From Methanobrevibacter sp. (GTDB lineage Archaea > Methanobacteriota > Methanobacteria > Methanobacteriales > Methanobacteriaceae): a stretch of 13,564 bases of DNA. Each line of letters starts with the position of its first letter. The stretch's first letter is position 1. The notes under the pieces were generated by a model. The model saw only the letters and a list, made by a program, of their open reading frames with translations. It did not search any database and was not told the DNA's origin. The DNA is taken from NCBI GenBank assembly GCA_021442885.1, contig JABUVA010000022.1, positions 9,973 through 23,536 of the forward strand, read 5' to 3'. Positions 7,266 through 13,564 of this stretch are shown here, in pieces. The translations under genes were made by a program, and so were the position numbers.

Positions 7266-8018
7266 ATGAAAAGTAAAGTAGTTTTTATTGGTGCAGGTCC
7301 TGGAGACCCTGATCTTATTACTGTTAAAGGTAGAAATATAATTGAACAAGCAGATATTATAATTTACGCAGGTTCTCTTGTTAATAAAGAAGTATTAAAT
7401 GTTAGAAAAGACGATTGTGAAGTCTACAATAGTGCTGTACTTAATTTAGATGAAATTATAAATATTATTAAAGATGGAATAGCTGATGATAAACTTATTG
7501 CAAGGGTTCATACAGGAGATCCTTCAATATATGGAGCTATTGGAGAGCAGATTCGTGAATTAAATGAAAACAATATTGAATATGAAATAATTCCTGGTGT
7601 TAGTTCTGTTTTTGGTACAGCTTCAGTTCTTGAAAAAGAATTAACTTTACCTGAAATTTCACAAACTGTTATAATAACTAGACCTGAAGGTAGAACACCA
7701 AAACCTAAAAAAGAAAGTATTAGTAGTCTTTCAAAACATGAAGCAACAATGTGTATATTTTTAGGAGTAGGTATGATTGATAAGGTTGTTGAAGATTTAC
7801 TTGTAGGGTATAATGAAGACACACCTGTAGCAGTTGTTAAAAAAGCTACTTGGGAAGACCAAGAAATAATTGAAGGAACCCTTAAGGATATAGCAACAAA
7901 AGTAAAAGATGCCAATATAACAAAGACTGCAATGATAATAGTTGGAGATATATTAAATCCTGGAGATTTTACACCATCTAAGCTATATGATGCAAACTTT
8001 AAACATGAATATAGATAG
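7266..8018 (+). CDS. cbiF: Cobalt-precorrin-4 C11-methyltransferase CbiF
   Basis: A SAM-dependent methyltransferase that methylates C11 of cobalt-precorrin-4 in the early-cobalt-insertion route to cobamides. The 250-residue protein shows the tetrapyrrole methylase fold: GAGPGDPDLITVKG (9-22), YAGSLV (34-39) characteristic of CbiF/CobM, VHTGDPSIYGA (81-91), IPGVSS (109-114) and TRPEGRTPKP (138-147). The length is normal. It is transcribed alone from a divergent promoter region shared with the pilin-like genes. It runs head-on into the methionine synthase gene with only two bases between stop codons. A methanogen needs corrinoid for Mtr and, if the neighbour is MesA, for methionine synthesis too. 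Confidence 0.93.
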   Translation: MKSKVVFIGAGPGDPDLITVKGRNIIEQADIIIYAGSLVNKEVLNVRKDDCEVYNSAVLNLDEIINIIKDGIADDKLIARVHTGDPSIYGAIGEQIRELNENNIEYEIIPGVSSVFGTASVLEKELTLPEISQTVIITRPEGRTPKPKKESISSLSKHEATMCIFLGVGMIDKVVEDLLVGYNEDTPVAVVKKATWEDQEIIEGTLKDIATKVKDANITKTAMIIVGDILNPGDFTPSKLYDANFKHEYR

Positions 8019-8020
8019 AT

Positions 8021-8965
8021 TTATGAAAATTCTTTTACAGCTTTTGAAACTAATTGTAATTTCTCAAAAGCAACATCTTCAGAAGCCCTTCTAAGACCAC
8101 AATCAGGGTCTAAAATAATATTTTCGCTCCCAACAATTTCAATTCCTTCACGAACAAGGTTTTGAACATCAATATAAGAATCAACTTTATTAAGAGATGT
8201 ATCAATACATCCAAAACCTATTTTTTTATTTTTAATCAAACTAGCATTTTCACGTAAAACATCAAGATTAACATTATTTCCTGCAAACTCACAATCAAGA
8301 ATATCAATATTAAACTTAGTAAGCTCTTTAAAAACATTATCTAATGTTCCACAAACATGCATACTTATAGGAACATCAACACTTTTAGAAATAATATCAA
8401 CAGCTTTTCTAGCAGTTTTAAAGTCAACCATACCAGTTGATAAAAATGGCTCATCAATCTGAATATATTTAGGATTAACCTTCTCAGAAATAGCCATAAC
8501 CTCATATTTCAAGCTATTAGCTAAATCAATAATCGCATCATTTTTATTTTTATAAAAAGACTCAATTCTAGAAGAAAAAATAATAGTAGAAGGTCCAGTA
8601 ATAATCCCTTTAATTCCTTTATTTTCAGGAACATTACCATTAAAATATTCCTTAATTAAAGATTTTCCATATAATAAATCTTTAATAGAAATTTCCTTTA
8701 TTGGCTTTTGTATTTTAGATGTAATAACAGTATTATTTCCTTCTAATTTCATTCCAGGAATATATTTAGTAAAAGAACTTACCATATCTCCTCTAACTTG
8801 TCCATCAGATACAACATCAATACCTGCTTCTAGTTGTTTGAAAATAGCTATTTTAATAGCAGATTTATAAGGATCATAAGAATTAAAAATATTTAGTAAT
8901 TTATCTTTAAAAGAAGTAGGTTTTCCTAATTTAACAGGAAAACTACCAACAACAGTAGAATACAT
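8021..8965 (-). CDS. mesA: Folate-independent methionine synthase (MesA/archaeal MetE, catalytic domain only)
   Basis: This 314-residue protein equals the C-terminal catalytic half of cobalamin-independent methionine synthase MetE and has no N-terminal folate-binding half. The zinc/homocysteine site is visible: MHVCG with H203 and C205, DCEFAGN with E226, and DPDCGLR with C289, at spacings like those in MetE. VGSFP (6-10), VSDGQVRGD (52-60) and IDEPFL (170-175) are further family motifs. The related Methanothermobacter protein was reported to transfer methyl from methylcobalamin to homocysteine, and later work named this class MesA with a corrinoid protein as proposed donor. The longest open frame adds 24 residues overlapping the upstream gene; the ATG at 8965 fits the family and sits four bases after that gene's TGA. 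It is often annotated metE. Confidence 0.85.
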   Translation of the reverse strand: MYSTVVGSFPVKLGKPTSFKDKLLNIFNSYDPYKSAIKIAIFKQLEAGIDVVSDGQVRGDMVSSFTKYIPGMKLEGNNTVITSKIQKPIKEISIKDLLYGKSLIKEYFNGNVPENKGIKGIITGPSTIIFSSRIESFYKNKNDAIIDLANSLKYEVMAISEKVNPKYIQIDEPFLSTGMVDFKTARKAVDIISKSVDVPISMHVCGTLDNVFKELTKFNIDILDCEFAGNNVNLDVLRENASLIKNKKIGFGCIDTSLNKVDSYIDVQNLVREGIEIVGSENIILDPDCGLRRASEDVAFEKLQLVSKAVKEFS

Positions 8966-8969
8966 AAAA

Positions 8970-9269
8970 TCAAGCCAATTTTCTAATTTTCTCAATTTCT
9001 TCCTCATCAATAGGTAACTCAATAACAGAAGTTCCATGACAAGGCTTAGTATAAGGAATTAGAACTCTTTTTCCATCATCTTTAATTCCAATAGGAATTG
9101 GTGGAATTCCAATAAGACGAACACCTAAAACTTCTTGTCCAGGTTTAACATTAATAATTTCATCGGATTTAAACCTAATAATCATAGCACAGTCTTTAAA
9201 TCCTGCTTGATTAGCAAGAAATTTATAATCATCAGACTGTTGAAGATATGTTTCTAAACAAAAGGACAT
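8970..9269 (-). CDS. DUF1894 family protein, methanogen-specific
   Basis: A 99-residue soluble protein that I assign, from memory of the family and of this gene order, to DUF1894. Notable segments are KVKP-type VKPGQEVLGVRLIGIPPIPI (41-60), which is rich in Gly, Pro and Ile, and KPCHGTSVIELP (75-86) with C77 and H78. C4 and C27 are the other cysteines. Its ATG shares one base with the TAA of the preceding DUF1890 gene (TAATG), and GAGAGGTT precedes it as ribosome binding site, so the two are translationally coupled. Its own stop is four bases before mesA. The biochemical function is unknown to me; tight coupling to the methionine synthase suggests a shared role. Confidence 0.75.
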   Translation of the reverse strand: MSFCLETYLQQSDDYKFLANQAGFKDCAMIIRFKSDEIINVKPGQEVLGVRLIGIPPIPIGIKDDGKRVLIPYTKPCHGTSVIELPIDEEEIEKIRKLA

Positions 9270-9724
9270 TATAACCTCTCCAATGCTTTATCAAATCTAA
9301 CTCTAATCGGAGTAGGGTTGTGGAATGCACGAACTGCAACAATTTCTGCATCAGTATTCTCTTCTACAATATCAACATACTCTTTTAAAAGTTCAGGATC
9401 TTTTTCAAAAACTAAAGCTAATGATTTAGTTTGAAGAATATGGTAGAATGTAACAAAAAAGGACGCTGCAGCATCTTTATGAACAAAACCTACAAGTAAA
9501 TCAAAATCTCCTTCACCTACATCATTTAAACAATTATCTAAATCAATAAGATTTTTAACATAATAATTTTCAGGATCAGAAACAGTTACAAGTTTAGTAG
9601 CTGCAGGGTTTGCAGCAATAGAAACATCATATCCTAATTTTGATAGTTTATAAGAAGCATAAATAGCCATAGGTGTTTGTGAAGGTACTTCAGGACACCC
9701 TAATAAAATTAATGCTTTTTTCAT
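9269..9724 (-). CDS. DUF1890 family protein, methanogen-specific
   Basis: A 151-residue protein with a Rossmann-like start, MKKALILLGCPEVPSQTP (1-18), alternating beta strands (SIAANP, LLVGFVHKD, LALVFEK) and helices, and a C-terminal IVAVRAFHNPTPIRVRF block. I assign it to DUF1890, whose Methanothermobacter member has a structural-genomics structure (recalled as MTH777). The longest open frame begins at 9766, but the ATG at 9724 has a near-perfect AGGAGGAT ribosome binding site and the correct family N terminus. The ribosome binding site overlaps the TAG of the membrane protein gene upstream. It is followed directly by DUF1894 and mesA; as I recall, the same order holds in Methanothermobacter. 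Function not known to me. Confidence 0.78.
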   Translation of the reverse strand: MKKALILLGCPEVPSQTPMAIYASYKLSKLGYDVSIAANPAATKLVTVSDPENYYVKNLIDLDNCLNDVGEGDFDLLVGFVHKDAAASFFVTFYHILQTKSLALVFEKDPELLKEYVDIVEENTDAEIVAVRAFHNPTPIRVRFDKALERL

Positions 9725-9728
9725 AATA

Positions 9729-9736
9729 ATCCTCCT
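9729..9736 (-). promoter_or_regulatory. Shine-Dalgarno site deciding the DUF1890 start
   Basis: AGGAGGAT on the minus strand, four bases before the ATG at 9724. It overlaps the TAG stop (9735-9737) of the upstream membrane-protein gene, coupling the two and ruling out the longer open frame beginning at 9766. Confidence 0.8.
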
Positions 9737-10823
9737 AATTTGTTCTTCTCTTAAGTGTAACAGCATTTGCCAGTATTAAAGCTGCCATAAACATGAAAGA
9801 AAGTAATGCCATACCATTTATTGTTCTGTTAAATATAAATAATCCAACTAAAGCTTGTGCAATAAATGCAGATAAAGCACCAATTAATAAAACTTCTTTA
9901 CCTAAATATTTTTTAGTATTATTCTCTCTTTTTTCTCTGTAGATATATAATATTTTAAATCCTACAATAAGTGTAATTAATATAAATGCAATTAAAGCAA
10001 TTAAACCTAAATATCCAAAGTCGAATGTATAACCCATAATCCCTGGAAGCATATAATCAATAGTATCCTTTTGATTTACAAGTGTACCGAAAAATACTGG
10101 TAAGGGAAGGCCAAACATTAAAATTAACTGCATAGGTAATGAAATATAACCCTCTGCAAAAGCCGTATTACCCTCAACACCCCAATATGATGAACTTGCA
10201 CTATGTCCAATCAATTGTGTGTTATTTAATACCATTTTAATACTAGATACTGCATATTGCTCAATTCTTTGAAGACGTAATAAAGGACTGAAAATAGTCA
10301 TTCCAGTTATTCTCGATATTCCTTCCAATCCTAAAAACGCTACAACAACTACAACAAGGAACAGACCAATTCTTTTAAGTGTTAATAATGATTTTTTTCT
10401 AAATGATTTTGAAATGACTAAATAAGCAATAAATAAACCAATAAACCATAATAACAAGAAAGATCTATGCATTAATCCACCAAATATGGTAATAAGTATT
10501 ATTAGTAAATAAACTACTCTTTTAAGACCATGTACATTAACACCCGATTCTTCCATTACCTTTAACGACGCTAAAGCAGTTACAACACCTAAAATAGCAA
10601 AAGGACCGAATGGGTGAGTAAATTCATTTTGACTTGACGAGATAACAAGAAAAAGAATATCAGCACCAAAAAGAAGCACAAGCCCTCCTGATAAGAATAA
10701 AGCTAGAAATGTAACAATACTTAGTGATAATGGTACCAAATTAATAATAAATATTAATGAAACCAGAAGCACTAAAAATACTTCAACAATTAATTGTAAA
10801 TGGTTTTGAGCAATTAATAACAT
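9735..10823 (-). CDS. Polytopic membrane protein, possibly polysaccharide-polymerase-like
   Basis: A 362-residue protein with about ten hydrophobic segments (roughly 10-30, 32-60, 72-90, 102-118, 121-138, 150-167, 228-248, 260-294, 310-331, 335-357). One large polar loop (about 168-227) contains LLRLQRIEQYAVS and GHSASSSYWGVEGNTAFAEG. Many membrane spans with one large loop, plus a short HR motif (119-120), resemble O-antigen polymerase/ligase (Wzy/WaaL) proteins, but I do not recognise a definite family. In a pseudomurein-walled methanogen, a cell-surface polymer role would be plausible. GTGATTAAAATATG supports the ATG at 10823. Its stop overlaps the ribosome binding site of DUF1890, so it heads the DUF1890-DUF1894-mesA run. 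Confidence 0.75.
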   Translation of the reverse strand: MLLIAQNHLQLIVEVFLVLLVSLIFIINLVPLSLSIVTFLALFLSGGLVLLFGADILFLVISSSQNEFTHPFGPFAILGVVTALASLKVMEESGVNVHGLKRVVYLLIILITIFGGLMHRSFLLLWFIGLFIAYLVISKSFRKKSLLTLKRIGLFLVVVVVAFLGLEGISRITGMTIFSPLLRLQRIEQYAVSSIKMVLNNTQLIGHSASSSYWGVEGNTAFAEGYISLPMQLILMFGLPLPVFFGTLVNQKDTIDYMLPGIMGYTFDFGYLGLIALIAFILITLIVGFKILYIYREKRENNTKKYLGKEVLLIGALSAFIAQALVGLFIFNRTINGMALLSFMFMAALILANAVTLKRRTN

Positions 10824-10850
10824 ATTTTAATCACGAATTCTTTTTATTAT

Positions 10851-10859
10851 AAAAAATTA
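10851..10859 (-). terminator. Oligo-T terminator after tRNA-Ala
   Basis: Downstream of the tRNA 3' end, the minus strand reads TTTAATTTTTTATAAT, with six consecutive T at 10851-10856 beginning six bases past the discriminator base. Archaeal RNA polymerase terminates at such oligo-T runs. The adjacent TTATAATA lies about 27 bases before the membrane-protein ATG and could also act as its TATA box. Confidence 0.45.
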
Positions 10860-10861
10860 AA

Positions 10862-10934
<73 letters not shown>

Positions 10935-10964
10935 ATAATTCAATAATAATATTAATATAGATTT

Positions 10965-10976
10965 ATTAATATAAAA
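10965..10976 (-). promoter_or_regulatory. TATA box for tRNA-Ala
   Basis: The minus strand reads TTTTATATTAAT here, about 36 bases before the mature tRNA 5' end. This places transcription start several bases upstream of the tRNA, typical for archaeal tRNA genes. A second candidate, CTATATTAAT, lies at 10951-10960 but is rather close. Confidence 0.45.
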
Positions 10977-10978
10977 AT

Positions 10979-12010
10979 CTATTTATTTGAATTGCCTAAA
11001 TCATAGATATTCTCAATAATTAAACTAAATAAATCATCTGTCTTTAGTTCAATCTCATGATTATTATTAACAATAAACTCCAAAGCCTTTTGTGTTACCT
11101 CATTAATATCATTAGACCTATACATTAACCCCTTATTAATATAATATTGATCTACAGATAAAGTTTCACCAGGATAACATGAAATAACAGGTGTCTGTAA
11201 TATTGCTGCTTCCCGATTCATAGTTCCACCAGCACCAATTACTAAATCAGAGCGTTTAATCAAACTAGAAGTATCAACAGGCGGTTTTAAAATAGTCACA
11301 TTATCAATATCTTCAAATATTTTAGCTTGTTCTTTAAATCTAGGAAGAACTAAAATATTAGCATATTCTTTCAAAACGTCTACAATTGGAGATAAGACTG
11401 ATTTATGACAGTCAGTATCTAAATAAGAAGCCAGTGAAGGTTCAGGCCTCATTAAAATAGTTTTAGAATGTTTAAGATCAAGTTCTAAGTCTTCAAAAAT
11501 ATTCGTATTATATTTAAAATTTTTGAAATGCATTAATTCAGAAGTACCATTATAAGATAAAATAGAATTAGGATCAGCACCAAATTTCATTAATTTCCAC
11601 ATATCAATAATCCTAGGTGTAATAATACGATCACATAATGGAAGTGTAAGCTTATTAGCAGCTAAAGCATGCTCATTATCCAATACAAATAAACTTGGGA
11701 TTCCAAGACCAAAAGCCACTCTTGGAAGCTCAATAGAATGCTTGCTAAGGGCGACATCAACCCTTTCATTATGAATTATATCTAAAAGCCCCTCAATACG
11801 TTCATTACTAGATTTTAACTTATCATAAAGACTGACACCATGTTTACCAACAGATGTGAAATCAATATTATAAGTTTCCATTAATCTGTGAATATCACCA
11901 AAATCCCTAGCAGTAACAATAACATCCTCACCTTCATCTTCAAGATATTTAATAACATCTCTAAAAAATCTTACATGAGGAGCATTAGAAATATCAATCC
12001 ATATTTTCAA
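10979..12010 (-). CDS. DUF354 family GT-B-like protein, TTG start
   Basis: A 343-residue cytoplasmic protein of the archaeal/bacterial DUF354 family, which has a glycosyltransferase-B-like fold. The N terminus KIWIDISNAPHVRFFRDVI matches the family start. VTARDFGD (32-39), GKHG (55-58) and the C-terminal donor-site-like GAGGTMNREAAILQTPVISC (259-278) with PGE (280-282) are further support. The longest frame starts at a GTG (12022) immediately after the hypB stop. That GTG lies inside the ribosome binding site AGGTG (12020-12024), so the TTG at 12008-12010, nine bases downstream and at the family's normal start, is chosen. It may act in glycan or surface polymer synthesis; no substrate can be named. 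It follows hypA and hypB without a gap, so it is probably in their transcript. Confidence 0.82.
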   Translation of the reverse strand: MKIWIDISNAPHVRFFRDVIKYLEDEGEDVIVTARDFGDIHRLMETYNIDFTSVGKHGVSLYDKLKSSNERIEGLLDIIHNERVDVALSKHSIELPRVAFGLGIPSLFVLDNEHALAANKLTLPLCDRIITPRIIDMWKLMKFGADPNSILSYNGTSELMHFKNFKYNTNIFEDLELDLKHSKTILMRPEPSLASYLDTDCHKSVLSPIVDVLKEYANILVLPRFKEQAKIFEDIDNVTILKPPVDTSSLIKRSDLVIGAGGTMNREAAILQTPVISCYPGETLSVDQYYINKGLMYRSNDINEVTQKALEFIVNNNHEIELKTDDLFSLIIENIYDLGNSNK

Positions 12011-12019
12011 AAAAATCCA

Positions 12020-12024
12020 CACCT
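12020..12024 (-). promoter_or_regulatory. Shine-Dalgarno site deciding the DUF354 TTG start
   Basis: AGGTG on the minus strand, overlapping the hypB TAG (12023-12025) and nine bases before the TTG at 12010. It contains the alternative GTG codon at 12020-12022, which is therefore unlikely to be the start. Confidence 0.65.
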
Positions 12025-12679
12025 AAATGTTTTCTTTTTTCTCAGCTATTGCATCAATGATTTCTTCTAGACCGATACCTTCTTTTAAACTACTTTTAAT
12101 AATTTTTACATCAGGATTTAATCTTTTAGCATCATCCACCATTTTATTAGCATCAGCACCAACAGCTTCGGCTAAATCAACCTTATTAATAACAACCAAA
12201 TCAGCACCCTTAAAAATTAATGGATGTTTCTCAACAGTGTCATCACCTTCAGTAACACTTACAACAACAATTCTCATATGAGAACCAAGTTCAAAATCAA
12301 CAGGGCAAATTAAATTACCTACATTTTCAATAATTAATAAATCAATATCATCTAAAGGTAAATCACCGACACCATGACCTACTAAATGAGCATCTAAATG
12401 ACATTCTTTACCAGTATTCAAACCAACAACTGGAACATCGTGTTTTTCAATTCTACCAGCATCAAACTCACTAATAACGTCACCAGCTATTACACCAATA
12501 TTATAATCAGTATTTTCAATAATATCTTCTATTAAAGAAGTTTTACCAGAACCAATAGCTCCAACAAAATCAACACAGAAAATTCCATTATCTTCAAAAT
12601 TTTTCTTATTTCTATCAGCTAACTTTCTATTAGCATCCATAATATTCTTTTGAACTTCAATATCTGCTACTTTATGCAT
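12023..12679 (-). CDS. hypB: Hydrogenase/urease nickel-incorporation GTPase HypB
   Basis: HypB is a SIMIBI-class GTPase that, with HypA, delivers nickel to [NiFe] hydrogenase precursors. The 218-residue protein has a P loop GAIGSGKT (40-47), AGDV (65-68), the conserved ENVGNLICP (118-126) and the guanine-specificity motif NKVD (165-168). C93, H94 and C125 correspond to the dimer-interface metal site known in archaeal HypB; H98 and H102 are nearby. There is no N-terminal histidine-rich nickel-storage stretch. AAGGTGATTATATG gives a strong start. It begins 11 bases after hypA and ends directly before the ribosome binding site of the DUF354 gene. Confidence 0.95.
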   Translation of the reverse strand: MHKVADIEVQKNIMDANRKLADRNKKNFEDNGIFCVDFVGAIGSGKTSLIEDIIENTDYNIGVIAGDVISEFDAGRIEKHDVPVVGLNTGKECHLDAHLVGHGVGDLPLDDIDLLIIENVGNLICPVDFELGSHMRIVVVSVTEGDDTVEKHPLIFKGADLVVINKVDLAEAVGADANKMVDDAKRLNPDVKIIKSSLKEGIGLEEIIDAIAEKKENI

Positions 12680-12690
12680 ATAATCACCTT

Positions 12691-13068
12691 TTATTCTTCA
12701 TCTGGCTTTTCAACTATAATATTTTTGACGATACAATCTCTACCACCTAAAATAGAAATTCTTAAGTTTTCACATTTAGGACATTCAATAATAGGAGCAT
12801 AATGATCACTGTCATCTAAATTAGCTACTCCTTCATAACCACATTCAGGACAACTAATTGTAACAGGAACTTCTAAAATGTCAATTTTTGCATTTTCAGC
12901 CATTGTATTTTCTACAAGTACATCTAATAAAAATTTTAATTGCTCTGGATTTAACATTGCAAGTTTACCAACTTCAATATAAATCTTATTAACTTCTGTT
13001 GCGCCATTATTCTCAGCTGTTTCAAGAACAGTATTAATTATACCTTGTGCCATTGACAATTCATGCAT
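12691..13068 (-). CDS. hypA: Hydrogenase nickel-incorporation zinc protein HypA
   Basis: HypA is the nickel-binding partner of HypB in maturation of [NiFe] hydrogenases. The 125-residue protein begins MHELSMAQGI, where the N-terminal Met1-His2-Glu3 forms the nickel site. The zinc domain has two CXXC pairs, C73/C76 (CPEC) and C96/C99 (CPKC), spaced as in the family. C112 is an additional cysteine. TTAGGAGTAATAATAATG supplies the ribosome binding site. It is the first gene of hypA-hypB-DUF354. In a hydrogen-dependent methanogen its clients would be the F420-reducing, Mvh and membrane hydrogenases, none of which is in the window. Confidence 0.95.
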   Translation of the reverse strand: MHELSMAQGIINTVLETAENNGATEVNKIYIEVGKLAMLNPEQLKFLLDVLVENTMAENAKIDILEVPVTISCPECGYEGVANLDDSDHYAPIIECPKCENLRISILGGRDCIVKNIIVEKPDEE

Positions 13069-13120
13069 TATTATTACTCCTAATAAAATTAAAATTTAAT
13101 TAATAATATATGTTAATTAA

Positions 13121-13134
13121 ATATTAATATATCT
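13121..13134 (-). promoter_or_regulatory. Possible TATA box for hypA
   Basis: The minus strand reads AAGATATATTAATA, which would place the transcription start about 34 bases before the hypA ATG and include the GGAG ribosome binding site in the leader. The whole stretch 13081-13140 is AT-rich with other candidates, so this is a weak call. Confidence 0.3.
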
Positions 13135-13199
13135 TTTGAATGTTCAATAATTAAATAATATCTAAAAATTTTTATAAAACAAGGAATGAACTATGAATA

Positions 13200-13564
13200 T
13201 TACAACTCAAATAAAAGTTCAGATGCCATTTCATTAGCCGAATCAATTGATAAAGCTTTTTTAGCTAACACTTTAGCTCGGGGTTTATCACCTTGTTTAT
13301 ATGAAATTACTGCAAGTAAAGCATAAGCATCACTGTGTTTTTGATTTCTAGATAATATATCATTTAAAATTTCTTTAGATGAATAATAATCCTCTTGATA
13401 AAATAAATCATATGCTTCTTCAAATAATTCATCATCACTATTTTTAATAGATTTTTTAACAAGATTCTTAGGTTTCTTCTGTTTAACTTTAATATTCTTT
13501 TTATGCTCTAAAGAATCATCAGTTTCAATAGCTACATCCTCACTAGACCCAAACTCCTCTAAAG
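13200..13564 (-). CDS. TPR-repeat protein, C-terminal part (runs off the window)
   Basis: The minus strand is open from the right edge to a TAA at 13200-13202, giving 120 residues without a start. The visible part begins with an acidic segment, then a Lys-rich linker (KKNIKVKQKKPKNLVKKS, about visible residues 20-37), then helical pairs with TPR character: ELFEEAYDLFYQEDYYSSKE, then HSDAYALLAVISYKQGD and RAKVLAKKALSIDSANEMA. The Ala/Gly/Tyr spacing in the second pair matches a TPR consensus. TPR proteins usually act as interaction scaffolds; the partner cannot be told. It is on the same strand as hypA but 131 bases away, with an AT-rich spacer that holds T-rich runs, so it is probably a separate transcript. 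Confidence 0.75.
   Translation of the reverse strand, partial: LEEFGSSEDVAIETDDSLEHKKNIKVKQKKPKNLVKKSIKNSDDELFEEAYDLFYQEDYYSSKEILNDILSRNQKHSDAYALLAVISYKQGDKPRAKVLAKKALSIDSANEMASELLFEL

Noticed and set aside
7143..7349. Upstream extension of the first pilin-like open frame to an ATG at 7349
   Set aside because: The added 69 residues cover the promoter region and overlap the start of cbiF; the internal ATG at 7142 gives a proper class III leader and has a TATA box at the right distance.
7508..7915. 135-codon open frame on the minus strand
   Set aside because: Entirely antisense inside cbiF, with composition expected of a shadow frame and no family resemblance.
8966..9037. Longer start for the methionine synthase at 9037
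   Set aside because: It would overlap the DUF1894 gene and add 24 residues before the normal family start VVGSFP; the ATG at 8965 fits the gene spacing.
11888..12070. 60-codon open frame on the plus strand
   Set aside because: Antisense to the DUF354 gene and hypB; low-complexity shadow translation.
12027..12281. 84-codon open frame on the plus strand
   Set aside because: Antisense to hypB; its Ser/Ala/Ile-rich translation is the mirror of the real gene.

Overview
The window looks like a chromosomal segment of a very AT-rich hydrogenotrophic methanogen of the order Methanobacteriales; Methanosphaera or Methanobrevibacter is the best guess, and the sequence alone does not settle which. The reasons are both archaeal primase subunits, FO (coenzyme F420 precursor) synthesis by CofH, a folate-independent methionine synthase beside the two methanogen-restricted families DUF1894 and DUF1890, hydrogenase nickel-insertion factors HypA and HypB, archaeal class III pilin-like signal peptides, a tRNA-Ala without an encoded CCA, TATA-box promoters and GGTGAT-type ribosome binding sites.

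Layout, left to right. (1) 95-286: a short protein resembling the N-terminal half of a DGC-type putative zinc-binding protein. (2) 484-3767: priL (+), an unknown very acidic gene on the opposite strand, priS (+) and a small unknown gene behind priS. (3) 3762-6169, minus strand: cofH, a polyprenol/phytol-kinase-family membrane protein and a thymidylate-kinase-like P-loop kinase, the last two joined by a TTGA start/stop overlap. (4) 6212-7142, minus: two tandem pilin-like proteins. (5) 7266-8018 (+): cbiF of corrinoid synthesis. (6) 8021-10823, minus: a tightly packed run of a polytopic membrane protein, DUF1890, DUF1894 and a MesA/MetE-type methionine synthase. (7) 10862-10934, minus: tRNA-Ala(GGC). 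(8) 10979-13068, minus: hypA, hypB and a DUF354 GT-B-like protein. (9) 13200-13564, minus: the C-terminal end of a TPR protein that runs off the right edge. No gene-free stretch exceeds 300 bases; the longest is 197 bases (287-483). No insertion sequence, CRISPR array, prophage gene or compositional break was seen, so this reads as conserved core chromosome.

The genes connect mainly through methanogen cofactor metabolism: F420 (cofH), corrinoid (cbiF), methyl-corrinoid-linked methionine synthesis (mesA) and nickel loading of hydrogenases (hypAB). Packing is extreme. All three convergent junctions lie within 6 bp, two of them with both stop codons inside one palindrome. Several starts needed correction from the longest open frame: TTG for the kinase and the DUF354 gene, and internal ATG codons for DUF1890, mesA and the first pilin-like gene. 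The least explained items are the DUF1890-DUF1894-mesA module with its coupled membrane protein, the acidic gene between the primase genes, and the membrane-kinase/P-loop-kinase pair.
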